Source of the DNA: Microbacterium oxydans
GTDB taxonomy: Bacteria; Actinomycetota; Actinomycetes; Actinomycetales; Microbacteriaceae
Length of the DNA: 64,000 nt
Direction of reading: 5' to 3'
Assembly (NCBI RefSeq): GCF_026559675.1
Contig: NZ_CP092891.1
Span: 248,001 to 312,000 of the forward strand
How positions within the stretch are numbered: position 1 is the stretch's first letter; each line of letters opens with the position of its first letter. Below, piece after piece: positions 55,237-64,000 of this stretch. The notes beneath the pieces were generated by a model. The model did not search any database. It saw only the letters and a list, made by a program, of their open reading frames with translations, and was not told where the DNA came from. The translations under genes were made by a program, and so were the position numbers.

Positions 55237-56778
55237 ATGACCGAACTTGCCCCCGTGCTCGTCGGAGCGGCCCCGCTGTCGCCCGCCGATGTCGTCGCTG
55301 TCGTCCGTCACGATGCCCCGGTGCGGATCGACGCGGACGCGCTCGCGCGCGTCGCCGACACCCGTCACGTGATCGACGGCCTCGCCGCAGACCCGAACCC
55401 GCACTACGGTGTCTCCACCGGATTCGGCGCCCTGGCGACCACCTTCATCGCCCCCGACCGCCGCCTCCAGCTGCAGGCCAGCCTCATCCGCTCGCACGCC
55501 GCGGGCACCGGCGCTGAGGTCGAGCGCGAGGTCGTCCGCGGACTCCAGCTCCTGCGCCTGCAGACCCTGGTCTCCGGACGCACCGGCGTGCGCCCGGTCG
55601 TCGTCGAGACCTACGCCGCCCTGCTCAACGAGGGCATCACCCCGGTCGTCCGCGAGTACGGCTCGCTCGGGTGCTCCGGAGACCTCGCACCTCTCGCGCA
55701 CATCGCCCTGGCCGCGATGGGGGAGGGAGAGGTCCGCGATGCATCCGGAGCACTGCTCCCCGCCGCCGAGGCTCTCGCGGCCGCCGGCATCGAGCCGCTG
55801 ACCCTCGTCGAGAAGGAGGGGCTCGCGCTCATCAACGGCACCGACGGCATGCTCGGGATGCTCGTGCTCGCACTCCACGACCTCGAGACGCTCCTGCTCA
55901 CCGCCGACATCGCCGCGGCGATGTCGGTCGAGTCGCAGCTCGGGACCGACGCGGTGTTCGCGGCCGACCTGATGGCGCTCCGCGCGCAGACCGGCCAGGC
56001 CGAGTCCGCCGCCAACCTGCGCGCCTTCCTCGGCGACTCCCCCATGGTCGCGAGCCACAAGGGTCCTGATGACGGACGCGTGCAGGACGCCTATTCGCTG
56101 CGCTGCTCGCCCCAGGTGCACGGCGCCGCCCGCGACACGATGGCGCACGCGGCGCTGATCGCCGGCCGCGAGCTCGCCAGCGTGATCGACAACCCCGTCA
56201 TCACCCTCGACGGCCGCATCGAGTCCAACGGCAACTTCCACGGCGCACCCGTCGCAGCGGTCCTGGACTTCCTCGCCATCTCGGTCGCCGACGTCGCCTC
56301 GGTCTCCGAGCGCCGTACGGACCGCGCGCTGGATCCGGCCCGCAGCCACGGACTCCCGCCGTTCTTGGCGGACGAGGTCGGCGTCGACTCCGGCCTCATG
56401 ATCGCCCAGTACGCGGCCGCCGGGATCGTCTCCGAGCTCAAGCGCCTCGCGGTGCCGGCATCCGTCGACTCGATCCCGTCGTCTGCCATGCAGGAGGATC
56501 ACGTGTCGATGGGATGGGCCGCCGCCCGCAAGCTGCGTCGCGCGATCGACGGCCTCGGCCGGGTGCTCGCGATCGAGATCCTCACCGGCGCTCGCGCCCT
56601 CGACCTGCGCGCTCCGCTGCAGGCCGGCCCCGCGACCGGAGCCGTGCGCGACCTGGTCCGCACCGTCGCCGCAGGTCCCGGCCCCGATCGCTTCCTCTCC
56701 CCGGAGATGGAAGCCGTCACCGCCCTCGTCCAGTCGGGCGACGTCGCCCGCATCGCAAAGGAGCACGCTCATGGCTGA
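55237..56778 (+). CDS. hutH: Histidine ammonia-lyase HutH
   Basis: A 513-residue enzyme that eliminates ammonia from L-histidine to form urocanate, the first step of histidine breakdown. The MIO cofactor triad region reads [15 protein letters not shown], so it forms from Cys-Ser-Gly rather than the usual Ala-Ser-Gly; I recall this variant in other actinobacterial HutH. Other signatures: [54 protein letters not shown] 55237 lacks a ribosome site and may be leaderless. Overlaps hutU by 8 bases. Confidence 0.95.
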   Translation: MTELAPVLVGAAPLSPADVVAVVRHDAPVRIDADALARVADTRHVIDGLAADPNPHYGVSTGFGALATTFIAPDRRLQLQASLIRSHAAGTGAEVEREVVRGLQLLRLQTLVSGRTGVRPVVVETYAALLNEGITPVVREYGSLGCSGDLAPLAHIALAAMGEGEVRDASGALLPAAEALAAAGIEPLTLVEKEGLALINGTDGMLGMLVLALHDLETLLLTADIAAAMSVESQLGTDAVFAADLMALRAQTGQAESAANLRAFLGDSPMVASHKGPDDGRVQDAYSLRCSPQVHGAARDTMAHAALIAGRELASVIDNPVITLDGRIESNGNFHGAPVAAVLDFLAISVADVASVSERRTDRALDPARSHGLPPFLADEVGVDSGLMIAQYAAAGIVSELKRLAVPASVDSIPSSAMQEDHVSMGWAAARKLRRAIDGLGRVLAIEILTGARALDLRAPLQAGPATGAVRDLVRTVAAGPGPDRFLSPEMEAVTALVQSGDVARIAKEHAHG

Positions 56779-58528
56779 GCCCACCGCCGCATCCGACACC
56801 GTCGCATCCGACACCGCAGCATCCGACACCGCAGCATCCGACACCGCAGCATCCGGGACCGCTGTATCCGGCACGACGCGGTCCGGACCGCGCGTCGTCC
56901 GGGCCGCCCGCGGCAACCAGCGCACGGCCAAGAGCTGGGGCGCCGAAGCCGCGAAGCGGATGCTGATGAACAACCTCGACCCCGAGGTCGCCGAGCACCC
57001 CGAAGACCTGGTCGTCTACGGCGGAACCGGCAAGGCGGCCCGCAGCTGGGAGGCGTACGACGCGATCGTGCGGACCCTCGACGAACTCGAGCCGGATGAG
57101 ACCCTGCTGGTGCAGTCGGGCAAGCCGGTCGGCGTCTTCCGCACGCACGAGTGGGCGCCGCGGGTGCTCATCGCCAACTCCAACCTGGTCGGGGACTGGG
57201 CGACCTGGCCGGAGTTCCGCAAGCTCGAAGAGCTCGGCCTCATCATGTACGGGCAGATGACCGCCGGTTCCTGGATCTACATCGGCACCCAGGGCATCCT
57301 GCAGGGAACGTACGAGACGTTCGCCGCCGTCGCCCGCTCGCTCGGTCGCGACTCGTTGCGCGGCACCCTCACCCTCACCGGAGGAGCCGGCGGGATGGGC
57401 GGCGCTCAGCCGCTCGCGGTGACCATGAACGACGGGGTGGTGCTGATCGTCGACGTCGACGAGTCGCGACTCACCCGGCGCGTGGAGCACGGCTACCTCG
57501 ACGAGTACACGACCGACCTCGACGCCGCCGTCGCCCGCGTGCTCGCGGCGAAGGATGCGGGCGAGGCCCTCTCGGTCGGCGTCGTCGGCAACGCGGCCGA
57601 GGTCTTCCCCGAGCTGCTGCGCCGTGGCGTGCCGATCGACATCGTCACCGACCAGACCAGCGCCCACGACCCGCTCGCCTATCTCCCGCTCGGCACCGCG
57701 GTCGCCGACTGGAAGGCCGAGGCCGAGCGCGACCCCGAGGACTTCACACGGCGGTCGCGTGAGTCGATGGCCGCGCACGTGGCGGCGATGGTGTCGTTCC
57801 AGGATGCCGGGGCTGCCGTGTTCGACTACGGCAACTCCATCCGCGCCGAAGCACAGCTGGGCGGCTTCGACCGGGCATTCGCGTTCCCCGGATTCGTGCC
57901 GGCGTACATCCGTCCGCAGTTCGAAGAGGGACGCGGGCCGTTCCGCTGGGCGGCGCTCTCCGGCGACCCCGAGGACATCTACAAGACCGACCGCGCCATC
58001 GCCGAGCTCTTCCCCGAAGACGCGGCGCTGCACCGCTGGCTGGAGAAGGCCGCCGACAAGGTGCACTTCGAGGGGCTGCCCGCCCGCATCTGCTGGCTCG
58101 GCTTCAAGGAGCGGCACCTCGCCGGCCTGAAGTTCAACGAGATGGTCGCCTCGGGAGAGCTCTCGGCCCCGATCGTGATCGGTCGCGACCACCTCGACTC
58201 CGGCTCCGTGGCCTCGCCCTACCGGGAGACCGAGGCGATGAAGGACGGCTCCGACGCGATCGCCGACTGGCCCCTGCTGAACGCCCTGCTGAACACGGCC
58301 TCCGGCGCGTCCTGGGTGTCGCTGCACCACGGCGGCGGCGTCGGCATCGGTCGCTCGATCCACGCCGGGCAGGTCACCGTCGCCGACGGCAGTGCCCTCG
58401 CAGCGGAGAAGCTGGAGCGTGTGCTGACCAACGACCCGGGTACCGGCGTGATGCGTCACGTCGACGCCGGATACGAGCACGCCCGCGAGGTCGCCCGCGA
58501 GCGCGGCCTCAAGGTGCCGATGCTCTGA
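56771..58528 (+). CDS. hutU: Urocanate hydratase HutU
   Basis: A 585-residue enzyme that hydrates urocanate to imidazolone propionate using tightly bound NAD. The NAD site is [17 protein letters not shown]. Others: [66 protein letters not shown]. The first ~40 residues are a repeated Ala-Ser-Asp-Thr segment encoded by a 15-bp tandem repeat, outside the conserved enzyme, so the true start may be variable. Overlaps hutH. Confidence 0.96.
   Translation: MAEPTAASDTVASDTAASDTAASDTAASGTAVSGTTRSGPRVVRAARGNQRTAKSWGAEAAKRMLMNNLDPEVAEHPEDLVVYGGTGKAARSWEAYDAIVRTLDELEPDETLLVQSGKPVGVFRTHEWAPRVLIANSNLVGDWATWPEFRKLEELGLIMYGQMTAGSWIYIGTQGILQGTYETFAAVARSLGRDSLRGTLTLTGGAGGMGGAQPLAVTMNDGVVLIVDVDESRLTRRVEHGYLDEYTTDLDAAVARVLAAKDAGEALSVGVVGNAAEVFPELLRRGVPIDIVTDQTSAHDPLAYLPLGTAVADWKAEAERDPEDFTRRSRESMAAHVAAMVSFQDAGAAVFDYGNSIRAEAQLGGFDRAFAFPGFVPAYIRPQFEEGRGPFRWAALSGDPEDIYKTDRAIAELFPEDAALHRWLEKAADKVHFEGLPARICWLGFKERHLAGLKFNEMVASGELSAPIVIGRDHLDSGSVASPYRETEAMKDGSDAIADWPLLNALLNTASGASWVSLHHGGGVGIGRSIHAGQVTVADGSALAAEKLERVLTNDPGTGVMRHVDAGYEHAREVARERGLKVPML
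56789..56878 (+). repeat. 15-bp tandem repeat encoding the HutU N-terminus
   Basis: Six units of GCATCCGACACCGCA (variants at units 1, 5 and 6) from 56789 to 56878. The unit length is a multiple of three, so copy number changes keep the frame. Confidence 0.92.
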
Positions 58529-58540
58529 GAGGCTCAGGAC

Positions 58541-59782
58541 ATGGCAACGCTGATTACGAACATCGCGGAACTGACCACGAACGTCGCCGGAGACGGTGAC
58601 CGGACCGGAACCGTGCTGGACGCGGCCCTGCTGATCGAGGACGGACGGATCGCCTGGGTCGGGAGCGCCACGGATACTGCGGATGTTTCGTCTCGCTTCG
58701 CTCGCTCGACGAACGAGACGGAGGTGGGCGTTTCGTCTCGCTCCGCTCGCTCAACGGACGAGGCACTCGAAGTCGTGGACGCCGGCGGTCGCGCCATGAT
58801 CCCTGGGTTCGTCGACAGCCACAGCCACCTCGTCTTCGCGGGCGACCGTGCCGCCGAGTTCGAGGCGCGCATGGCGGGGCAGAAGTATGCCGCGGGCGGC
58901 ATCCGCTCCACCGTCGCCGCGACCCGGGCGGCGAGCGACGACGAACTGCGCGCACGACTGCGCGGCTTCCTCGACGAGATGCTCGCGCAGGGCACCACGA
59001 CCGTCGAGATCAAGAGCGGCTACGGGCTGAGCGTCACCGACGAGGAGCGCCTGGTGCGCCTGGCCGCCGAGGTCACGTCCGAGGTGACGTTCCTCGGCGC
59101 GCACGTGGTCCCCGCCGAGTACGCCGACCGTCCGGACGAGTACGTCGACCTGGTCGCCGGGCCCATGCTCGACGCCTGCGCTCCGCACGCCAAGTGGGTC
59201 GACGTGTTCTGCGAGACCGGTGCCTTCACGGTCGCCCAGTCACGTCGAGTGCTGGAAGCCGGCATCTCGCGCGGACTCGTCTCCCGCGTGCACGCCAGCC
59301 AGCTCGGCCCGGGCGAGGGCGTGCGTCTGGCGGTCGAGCTCGGCGCGGCATCCATCGACCACGGCACATACCTGACGGATGCCGACATCGACGCGCTCGC
59401 CGGCTCCGACACCGTGCTCACCCTTCTGCCCGGTGTCGAGTTCTCGACGCGGCAGCCGTATCCGGATGCTCGTCGCCTGATCGATGCGGGCGTGACCGTG
59501 GCCCTGGCGTGCGACACGAACCCGGGGTCGAGCTTCACCTCGTCGATGCCGTTCTGCATCGCGGTCGCCGTGCGCGACATGGGGATGACCCCCGCCGAAG
59601 CCGTGTGGGCGGCGACCGCCGGTGGGGCGAAGGCGCTGCGACGCGACGACGTCGGCGTGATCGCGCCCGGCGCACGGGCCGACCTCGTGCTGATGGAGGC
59701 GCCGACGCGCATCCATCTCGCGTATCGGCCGGGAGTCCCGCTCGTGCGGCGGGTGTGGAAAGACGGTGCCGCGGTCGGCTGA
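58541..59782 (+). CDS. hutI: Imidazolonepropionase HutI, with an in-frame repeat insert
   Basis: A 413-residue amidohydrolase that opens the imidazolone ring to N-formimino-L-glutamate, third step of histidine breakdown. Metal and catalytic residues: DSHSHLVF (HxH), VEIKSGYGL (Glu), VHASQL (His), [14 protein letters not shown] (Asp). Residues about 49-74 ([23 protein letters not shown]) are an unusual insert encoded by two inverted copies of the intergenic repeat found elsewhere in the window. The insert lies in the N-terminal beta-sandwich before the barrel, where length is tolerant. 12 bases after hutU. Confidence 0.95.
   Translation: MATLITNIAELTTNVAGDGDRTGTVLDAALLIEDGRIAWVGSATDTADVSSRFARSTNETEVGVSSRSARSTDEALEVVDAGGRAMIPGFVDSHSHLVFAGDRAAEFEARMAGQKYAAGGIRSTVAATRAASDDELRARLRGFLDEMLAQGTTTVEIKSGYGLSVTDEERLVRLAAEVTSEVTFLGAHVVPAEYADRPDEYVDLVAGPMLDACAPHAKWVDVFCETGAFTVAQSRRVLEAGISRGLVSRVHASQLGPGEGVRLAVELGAASIDHGTYLTDADIDALAGSDTVLTLLPGVEFSTRQPYPDARRLIDAGVTVALACDTNPGSSFTSSMPFCIAVAVRDMGMTPAEAVWAATAGGAKALRRDDVGVIAPGARADLVLMEAPTRIHLAYRPGVPLVRRVWKDGAAVG
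58685..58762. repeat. Two copies of the GTCGTTGAGCGAGC repeat (inverted) inside hutI
   Basis: GTTTCGTCTCGCTTCGCTCG begins at 58685 and GTTTCGTCTCGCTCCGCTCG at 58730. Each is the reverse complement of the intergenic unit at 24718-24751, and both lie in frame in hutI. Confidence 0.9.
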
Positions 59783-59815
59783 CCACGACACCGCCCTCCA
59801 GGTGGGTGCGCCGAA

Positions 59816-61681
59816 TCAGGCGAGAGCCTGCGCGGTCACCACCGCCGCAGCCGCCGACCATGCCTGCGGGCGGCAAGCAGCGGGATACGGCACGGGGCGT
59901 CCGCCCGGGATGCGGGTGTCGCCGGAGTGCAGTTCGGGGACGCGGTAGTGGAAGCCCTCGGCCACGTCGAGCAGCTGCCCGGCGATCGCCTGTGCGTCGT
60001 CCACGAGACCGGCCCGCAGCATCCCGTGCACGGCGATGGCGGAGTCATGCGTCCAGACGCTCCCGCCGTGATAGCTCAGCGGCCAGTAGCCCGCGGCGCC
60101 GGTGGACATGGTGCGGATGCCGTAGCCGCTCGACATGCTGTCCGCCGTGAGGAGCTCGGCGCACGCGCGCTCCTCCTCGGCGTCGAGGATGCCGGTGCCG
60201 AGGAGATGTCCGATGTTGCTGGTGAGCGTGTCGACCGCGGCACCATGGGCGTCGAGGGCGATCGCGGGGTAGTGCCCCTCCGTCGTCGTCACCCAGAACG
60301 CGTCGCGGAAGCGCGCGCGCAGGTCGGCGGCCCACGTGCGCAGCTCGTCGGCACCGGGCTCGTCGAGGGCGTCGAGCAGAGCGGCACCGCGCACGGCCGC
60401 CTCATACGCGTAGGCCTGCACCTCGCTCAGAGCGATCGGGCCGTCGGCGAGATGTCCGTCGCGCCACTGGATCGAGTCGCCGGAGTCCTTCCAGCCCTGA
60501 TTGGCGAGGCCGTGTCCGGACTCGTCCGCGTAGTCGATGAAGCCGCTGCCCGAGGCGTCGCCGTGCTCGGTCATCCAGTTCAGGGCCGCACGGAGCGCGG
60601 GGAGGAACTCGCGCAGCTCGTCGGTCGAGAGAGCGGCGTCGTGCACGTCGGCGAGGAGGCAGACCCAGAGCGGCGTCGCGTCGACCGTGCCGTAGTACAG
60701 CGGCGGCAGGTGCACGCCCTCGTTCGGGAGGGACAGGGCTCCGCTGCGCAGCTCGTGCGGGATCTTGCCCGGAGCCTCGGCGGTGGTGGCGTCGTGCTTC
60801 GTGCCCTGGAGGCGAGCCAGTACGCGCAGGGTGGAGACGGCGATGCGGGTATCCACGTCCAGCGCGAGACGCGCCGCCCAGATCGAGTCGCGGCCGAACA
60901 GGGTGAAGAACCACGGAGCGCCCGCCGCGTAGAACGCGTCATCGGGGTGGTCCGGGATCGCGAGGCGGAGGGCGGCGAGGTCGGCCGTCGCCTGCTGGAG
61001 CCAGCGCGCCGCCCGCGGATCGACGGGAGCCTCGAGGGCCTCGGCCACGGAAGCCGCCGGGGAGGTGACCACGAGGGTGGGGTCGGTGAGCACGAGCGAC
61101 CAGTCGACGGAGGCCGCGCCGTGCGGCGCCACCTCGACGTCCCATCGCAGGGTGAGCCGTTCCCCGTCGGACGACACGGACGCGCCAGGGGCGCTGAGCG
61201 TGAAGGCGGCCTCCCCGGCGCGGCAGGTGGTGCCGTCCCACTCCCAGACCGTCTCCGCGCTCATCCCGGCCTTCACCAGCTGCATGGGAGCGAAGTCGGG
61301 GGTCAGGTGCACGGTCAGGGCGATGCGCGCCGGACCTCCGAGGTGGCGGGCGAGCAGGATCCGCTCGGAGAACGCGCCGGGGGCGACCACGCGCTCACGG
61401 TCCAGGCGCACCTTCGGATCGGCCGACTCGTCGTCGAGGCCGCGGAGCACGTCGGTGAGGATCACCCGCTGCGGCGTCGGCGAGGAGCACGCGATCGATT
61501 CCAGGGACGACCCGTCGACGCGCATCTCCACGGCGCGGATCTGTCGGACGTCACCGTGGTAGATCCCGTGGATCGGTGCGGTGCCCATGCGTCCGGCATC
61601 GTCCGCCCACACCTGGGTCGGTGCGTCGAACGCGATCACGGCGTCGGCCAGCAGCGGCTGGAGGGGAGGGGTGGGGGTCAT
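59816..61681 (-). CDS. Glycogen-debranching / amylo-alpha-1,6-glucosidase-like glycoside hydrolase
   Basis: A 621-residue protein. N-terminal beta-rich domain (IHGIYHGDVRQIRAVEMRVD) as in the GDE_N/glycogen-debranching N-terminal family, followed by an (alpha/alpha)6 barrel: FYAAGAPWFFTLFGRDSIWA, LPPLYYGTVDATPLWVCLLA, LANQGWKDSGDSIQWRDG, and YWPLSYHGGSVWTHDSAIAV. Catalytic acids are probably Asp in FGRDS and Glu/Asp in KDSGDS. It probably removes glucosyl residues from alpha-glucans. ATG 61681 overlaps the stop of the upstream permease (ATGA), so it belongs to the sugar importer operon. Confidence 0.88.
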   Translation of the reverse strand: MTPTPPLQPLLADAVIAFDAPTQVWADDAGRMGTAPIHGIYHGDVRQIRAVEMRVDGSSLESIACSSPTPQRVILTDVLRGLDDESADPKVRLDRERVVAPGAFSERILLARHLGGPARIALTVHLTPDFAPMQLVKAGMSAETVWEWDGTTCRAGEAAFTLSAPGASVSSDGERLTLRWDVEVAPHGAASVDWSLVLTDPTLVVTSPAASVAEALEAPVDPRAARWLQQATADLAALRLAIPDHPDDAFYAAGAPWFFTLFGRDSIWAARLALDVDTRIAVSTLRVLARLQGTKHDATTAEAPGKIPHELRSGALSLPNEGVHLPPLYYGTVDATPLWVCLLADVHDAALSTDELREFLPALRAALNWMTEHGDASGSGFIDYADESGHGLANQGWKDSGDSIQWRDGHLADGPIALSEVQAYAYEAAVRGAALLDALDEPGADELRTWAADLRARFRDAFWVTTTEGHYPAIALDAHGAAVDTLTSNIGHLLGTGILDAEEERACAELLTADSMSSGYGIRTMSTGAAGYWPLSYHGGSVWTHDSAIAVHGMLRAGLVDDAQAIAGQLLDVAEGFHYRVPELHSGDTRIPGGRPVPYPAACRPQAWSAAAAVVTAQALA

Positions 61682-62520
61682 TCCTTGACGGCTCCTTCTG
61701 TGGAATTCATGATGCGGCGCTGGAAGATGAAGAACATCACGGCGACGGGGATCGTCATGATGAGCGCGGCCGCCAGCTTGAGGGGGTACTGGGTGCCCTG
61801 GCTGAGGCCACCGCTGGCCAGCGAGGCGACGCCCTTGGTCAGGGTCGTCAGCGCGGGGTCGTTGGTCGAGACGATGAAGTGGCTGAGCTCGTTCCAGGAG
61901 CCCTGGAACGACAGGATCACGATGGTCACCAGCGCCGGCGTGGCCATCGGCAGCACCACGGACCAGAACAGCCGGAACGTGCCGGCGCCGTCGATCCGGG
62001 CCTGCTCCTCCACCGATTCGGGGATCGACTCGAAGAAGTTCTTCATGATGAACACCCCGGCCGCGTCGACGAGCAGCGGCAGGATCATCCCGGCGTAGGA
62101 GTTGAAGATGCCGAGCTGGTTGATCACGAGGAACTTGGGGATCAGCAGCACCACGGTCGGCACCGACATCACGGCGACGAGCGCGGCGAAGACGACACCG
62201 CGACCGCGGAACCGGAGCCGGGCGAGCGCGTAGCCGGCGAGCGAGTTGAAGAACACGCGGCCGGCCGTGACGAAGACCGTCACGATCGCGCTGTTCACGA
62301 ACCACGAGGGGAAGTCGGAGTTCCGGAACAGGCGTTCGTACGCCGCGAACGTCCACACATCCGGGATGAGCGTGATCCCGCTGGTCGCGGCATCCTCGTC
62401 GGTCTTGAAGCTCGTCGCGACCTGGATGAGGAACGGGTAGATGTAGATGATCGCGAGGACGATCAGCAGGGCGTAGAGCAGCACCTGCCAGGTCAGCTGC
62501 TTGCGGGAGAGCCGCCTCAT
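61678..62520 (-). CDS. Carbohydrate ABC transporter permease, MalG type
   Basis: A 280-residue permease with six membrane helices and EAA-type loop (SVEEQARIDGAGTFRLFWSV, VLPMATPAL near residue 195). Overlaps both neighbours by 4 bases. With the MalF-type gene it forms the membrane channel. No ATPase gene in the window. The hydrolase downstream suggests import of malto- or gluco-oligosaccharides. Confidence 0.93.
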   Translation of the reverse strand: MRRLSRKQLTWQVLLYALLIVLAIIYIYPFLIQVATSFKTDEDAATSGITLIPDVWTFAAYERLFRNSDFPSWFVNSAIVTVFVTAGRVFFNSLAGYALARLRFRGRGVVFAALVAVMSVPTVVLLIPKFLVINQLGIFNSYAGMILPLLVDAAGVFIMKNFFESIPESVEEQARIDGAGTFRLFWSVVLPMATPALVTIVILSFQGSWNELSHFIVSTNDPALTTLTKGVASLASGGLSQGTQYPLKLAAALIMTIPVAVMFFIFQRRIMNSTEGAVKE

Positions 62521-63614
62521 GACGAGGCTCCCTTCGACGGCGACTGGTACGCGCGGATTCGGCGCTTCGAGACCGGGCGATCACGCAGCACCCAGCGCTG
62601 CACGAGCGTGAGGATGACGATGATGACGAAGAGGATGAACGCGATCGCCGCGCCCTGACCCCACTCCTGGTTCTGGAACGCGGTCTGGTACGAGAGGTAG
62701 GCGGGGGTGAGCGTGGTCTTGCTCGGCGCTCCCCGAGTTCCGGTGTAGATCTGGTCGAACACCTGCCAGCAGCCGATGAGGCCGAGTGTGAGCACGGTGA
62801 ACAGGGTCGGGCGCAGCTGCGGGAGGGTGATGCGCCAGAACCGCTGCCAGCCCGTCGCGCCGTCCATCATGGCGGCCTCGTCGACGTCGGCGCCGAGGTT
62901 CTGCAGACCCGCGAGGAAGATGAGCATGAACGTGCCGGACGTGGTGAAGACGGCCATCATGATGTAGGCGCTCATCGCGACCGACGGTCCGGCGAGCCAA
63001 TCCCACCAGGAGACGCCCAGTGCTCCACCCTGCGTGAGGGCTGCGGGGCCGGCGTCGGCGCCGACCGTGCTGAGGGCGAGGTGCAGGATGCCGCGGGGGT
63101 CGTTGAACCAGTTCGGGCCGTTGATGCCGAACCAGGAGAGCACGTCGTTGACGGCGCCGCTCGAGGTGAAGAGGAACATCCACAGCACGGTGATCGCGAC
63201 GGTGCTGGTCACCGAGGGGAAGTAGTAGGCGGTGCGGAAGAATCCGCGGCCGCGGAGCATGGCGCGGTTCACGAGAACGGCCAGGAACAGGGCCAAGGCC
63301 GTCTGCAGGGGCACGACGAGCAGCACGTACCAGGCGTTGTTGCGCAGCGCCGTGCCGAAGTCCTTCGTCGCGAGACCGCCGTCGGTGAGGGCGGCGGAGA
63401 AGTTGTCCGCTCCGACGAACGACACCGAGCCGGAGAGGGGGCTCCCGCGCCCTCCCCAGTCCGAGACGCTCACCCAGAGCGCCATCAGGACGGGGATCAG
63501 GAGGAAGACGCCGAGGATCACGATCACCGGCGCGGTGAACAGCCATCCGGCTGCCGCCTCGCCGCGGCGGAGCCCGGAGGCCCCACCGCGGCGAGGCGTT
63601 GCCTTGACCGCCAT
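62517..63614 (-). CDS. Carbohydrate ABC transporter permease, MalF type
   Basis: A 365-residue permease with a basic N-terminus and eight or so hydrophobic segments. The EAA loop is ADVDEAAMMDGATGWQRFWR, followed by ITLPQLRP. It has an unusually long extracytoplasmic segment around residues 165-205 (NWFNDPRGILHLALSTVGAD) compared with the first MalF-type gene in the window. It ends 4 bases into the MalG gene. Confidence 0.93.
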   Translation of the reverse strand: MAVKATPRRGGASGLRRGEAAAGWLFTAPVIVILGVFLLIPVLMALWVSVSDWGGRGSPLSGSVSFVGADNFSAALTDGGLATKDFGTALRNNAWYVLLVVPLQTALALFLAVLVNRAMLRGRGFFRTAYYFPSVTSTVAITVLWMFLFTSSGAVNDVLSWFGINGPNWFNDPRGILHLALSTVGADAGPAALTQGGALGVSWWDWLAGPSVAMSAYIMMAVFTTSGTFMLIFLAGLQNLGADVDEAAMMDGATGWQRFWRITLPQLRPTLFTVLTLGLIGCWQVFDQIYTGTRGAPSKTTLTPAYLSYQTAFQNQEWGQGAAIAFILFVIIVILTLVQRWVLRDRPVSKRRIRAYQSPSKGASS

Positions 63615-63616
63615 GG

Positions 63617-64000
63617 TTACTTGACGACCGCTTCGAGGTTCGACTGGACGGAGTCGAGGATCTGCTTCGGGTCGGCGCTCTTCAGCGACTCGAGCTGCGA
63701 GTTGAAGTCGGCGATCACGTCGGCGGATCCGGCCTGGTTCGGCGGGAACTGCGCGTAGTCGGCTCCGGCGAGGAACGGCTCGAGAGCCGCGTTCGCGGAG
63801 GTCCAGTCGTCAGCGGCGGACTTGACGGACGGCATGGGGCCGAACGCCTGGGAGAACGCGAGCTGGCTGTCGACGCTCGTCAGCGACTGCACGAGGTCGA
63901 GGGCGGCCTTCTGGTTGGGGCTGTCGGCGGCCATGCCCCAGCAGTTCGTGAACTGCAGGGTGCCCTTGCCGCCGGGGCCCTCGGGGAGCTCGGCGACGGT
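63617..64000 (-). CDS. Sugar ABC transporter substrate-binding protein, C-terminal part (partial)
   Basis: The frame stays open to the window end, so the gene continues outside. The visible 128 residues have the binding-protein type II fold (QKAALDLVQSLTSVDSQLAF, ALEPFLAGADYAQFPP) and a helical end (LKSADPKQILDSVQSNLEAV). It stops 2 bases before the MalF start. It is the binding protein of this importer. Confidence 0.88.
   Translation of the reverse strand, partial: TVAELPEGPGGKGTLQFTNCWGMAADSPNQKAALDLVQSLTSVDSQLAFSQAFGPMPSVKSAADDWTSANAALEPFLAGADYAQFPPNQAGSADVIADFNSQLESLKSADPKQILDSVQSNLEAVVK

Overview
The window is about 64 kb of a high-GC actinobacterial chromosome. The 16S rRNA sequence, the rrn leader, gene style and repeats fit the family Microbacteriaceae, most likely Microbacterium. 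Genus is inferred from remembered 16S features, not from a search.

Layout. (1) 1-6.6 kb: the end of a carbohydrate ABC importer operon, a long-chain polyol/sugar-acid dehydrogenase with its GntR/LacI-type regulator, and a large secreted Ig-like/barrel protein. (2) 6.6-24.7 kb: chromosomal housekeeping and single-purpose genes: VOC proteins, a DksA/TraR zinc finger protein, an MMPL exporter with TetR regulator, a frameshifted cupin gene, purL, a vapBC toxin-antitoxin pair, a WYL regulator with its VOC target, a GAF regulator divergent from an acetoin/diacetyl reductase, a MalY/PatB C-S lyase behind a 17-codon cysteine-containing leader ORF, and an SDR/TetR pair. (3) 24.7-26.8 kb: an accessory patch of short secreted, lipoprotein and one-helix proteins. 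It is framed by a 60-bp direct repeat, a copied fragment of the neighbouring tetR and intergenic repeats, and two of its genes share an AT-rich 31-bp upstream element. (4) 26.8-30.1 kb: an amino-acid permease, an HAD phosphatase, and a DUF4188 protein with a MerR regulator. (5) 30.2-37.3 kb: a defence island of visibly lower GC, with a DUF262-HEPN pair, a C5 methyltransferase with a GIY-YIG endonuclease, and an ATPase-HNH pair of Septu (PtuAB) type. (6) 37.6-40.2 kb: a truncated and frameshifted SulP transporter and an unrecognised 428-residue protein. (7) 40.3-47.7 kb: a GntR-controlled operon with an RbsABC-type importer, a PfkB kinase and an ADP-ribosylglycohydrolase, controlled by a phased operator array. 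(8) 48.7-54.4 kb: one complete rrn operon (16S-23S-5S, no spacer tRNA). (9) 54.4-59.8 kb: an IclR regulator and hutHUI for histidine breakdown. (10) 59.8-64 kb: a glucan-type glycoside hydrolase and a second MalFG-type importer, cut by the window end.

How the genes work together. Several blocks are transport-plus-catabolism units with a local regulator: the 1-2 kb and 59.8-64 kb sugar importers, the ribosyl-type operon at 41-47.7 kb, and hut. The defence island combines three systems in under 8 kb and carries no integrase or tRNA that I can see. No known system is clearly new here. The least explained parts are the 24.7-26.8 kb secreted-peptide patch, the DUF262-HEPN pair, the 428-residue protein and the ADP-ribosylglycohydrolase transport operon. 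Many genes appear leaderless, with a -10-like hexamer 6-7 nt before the start codon.
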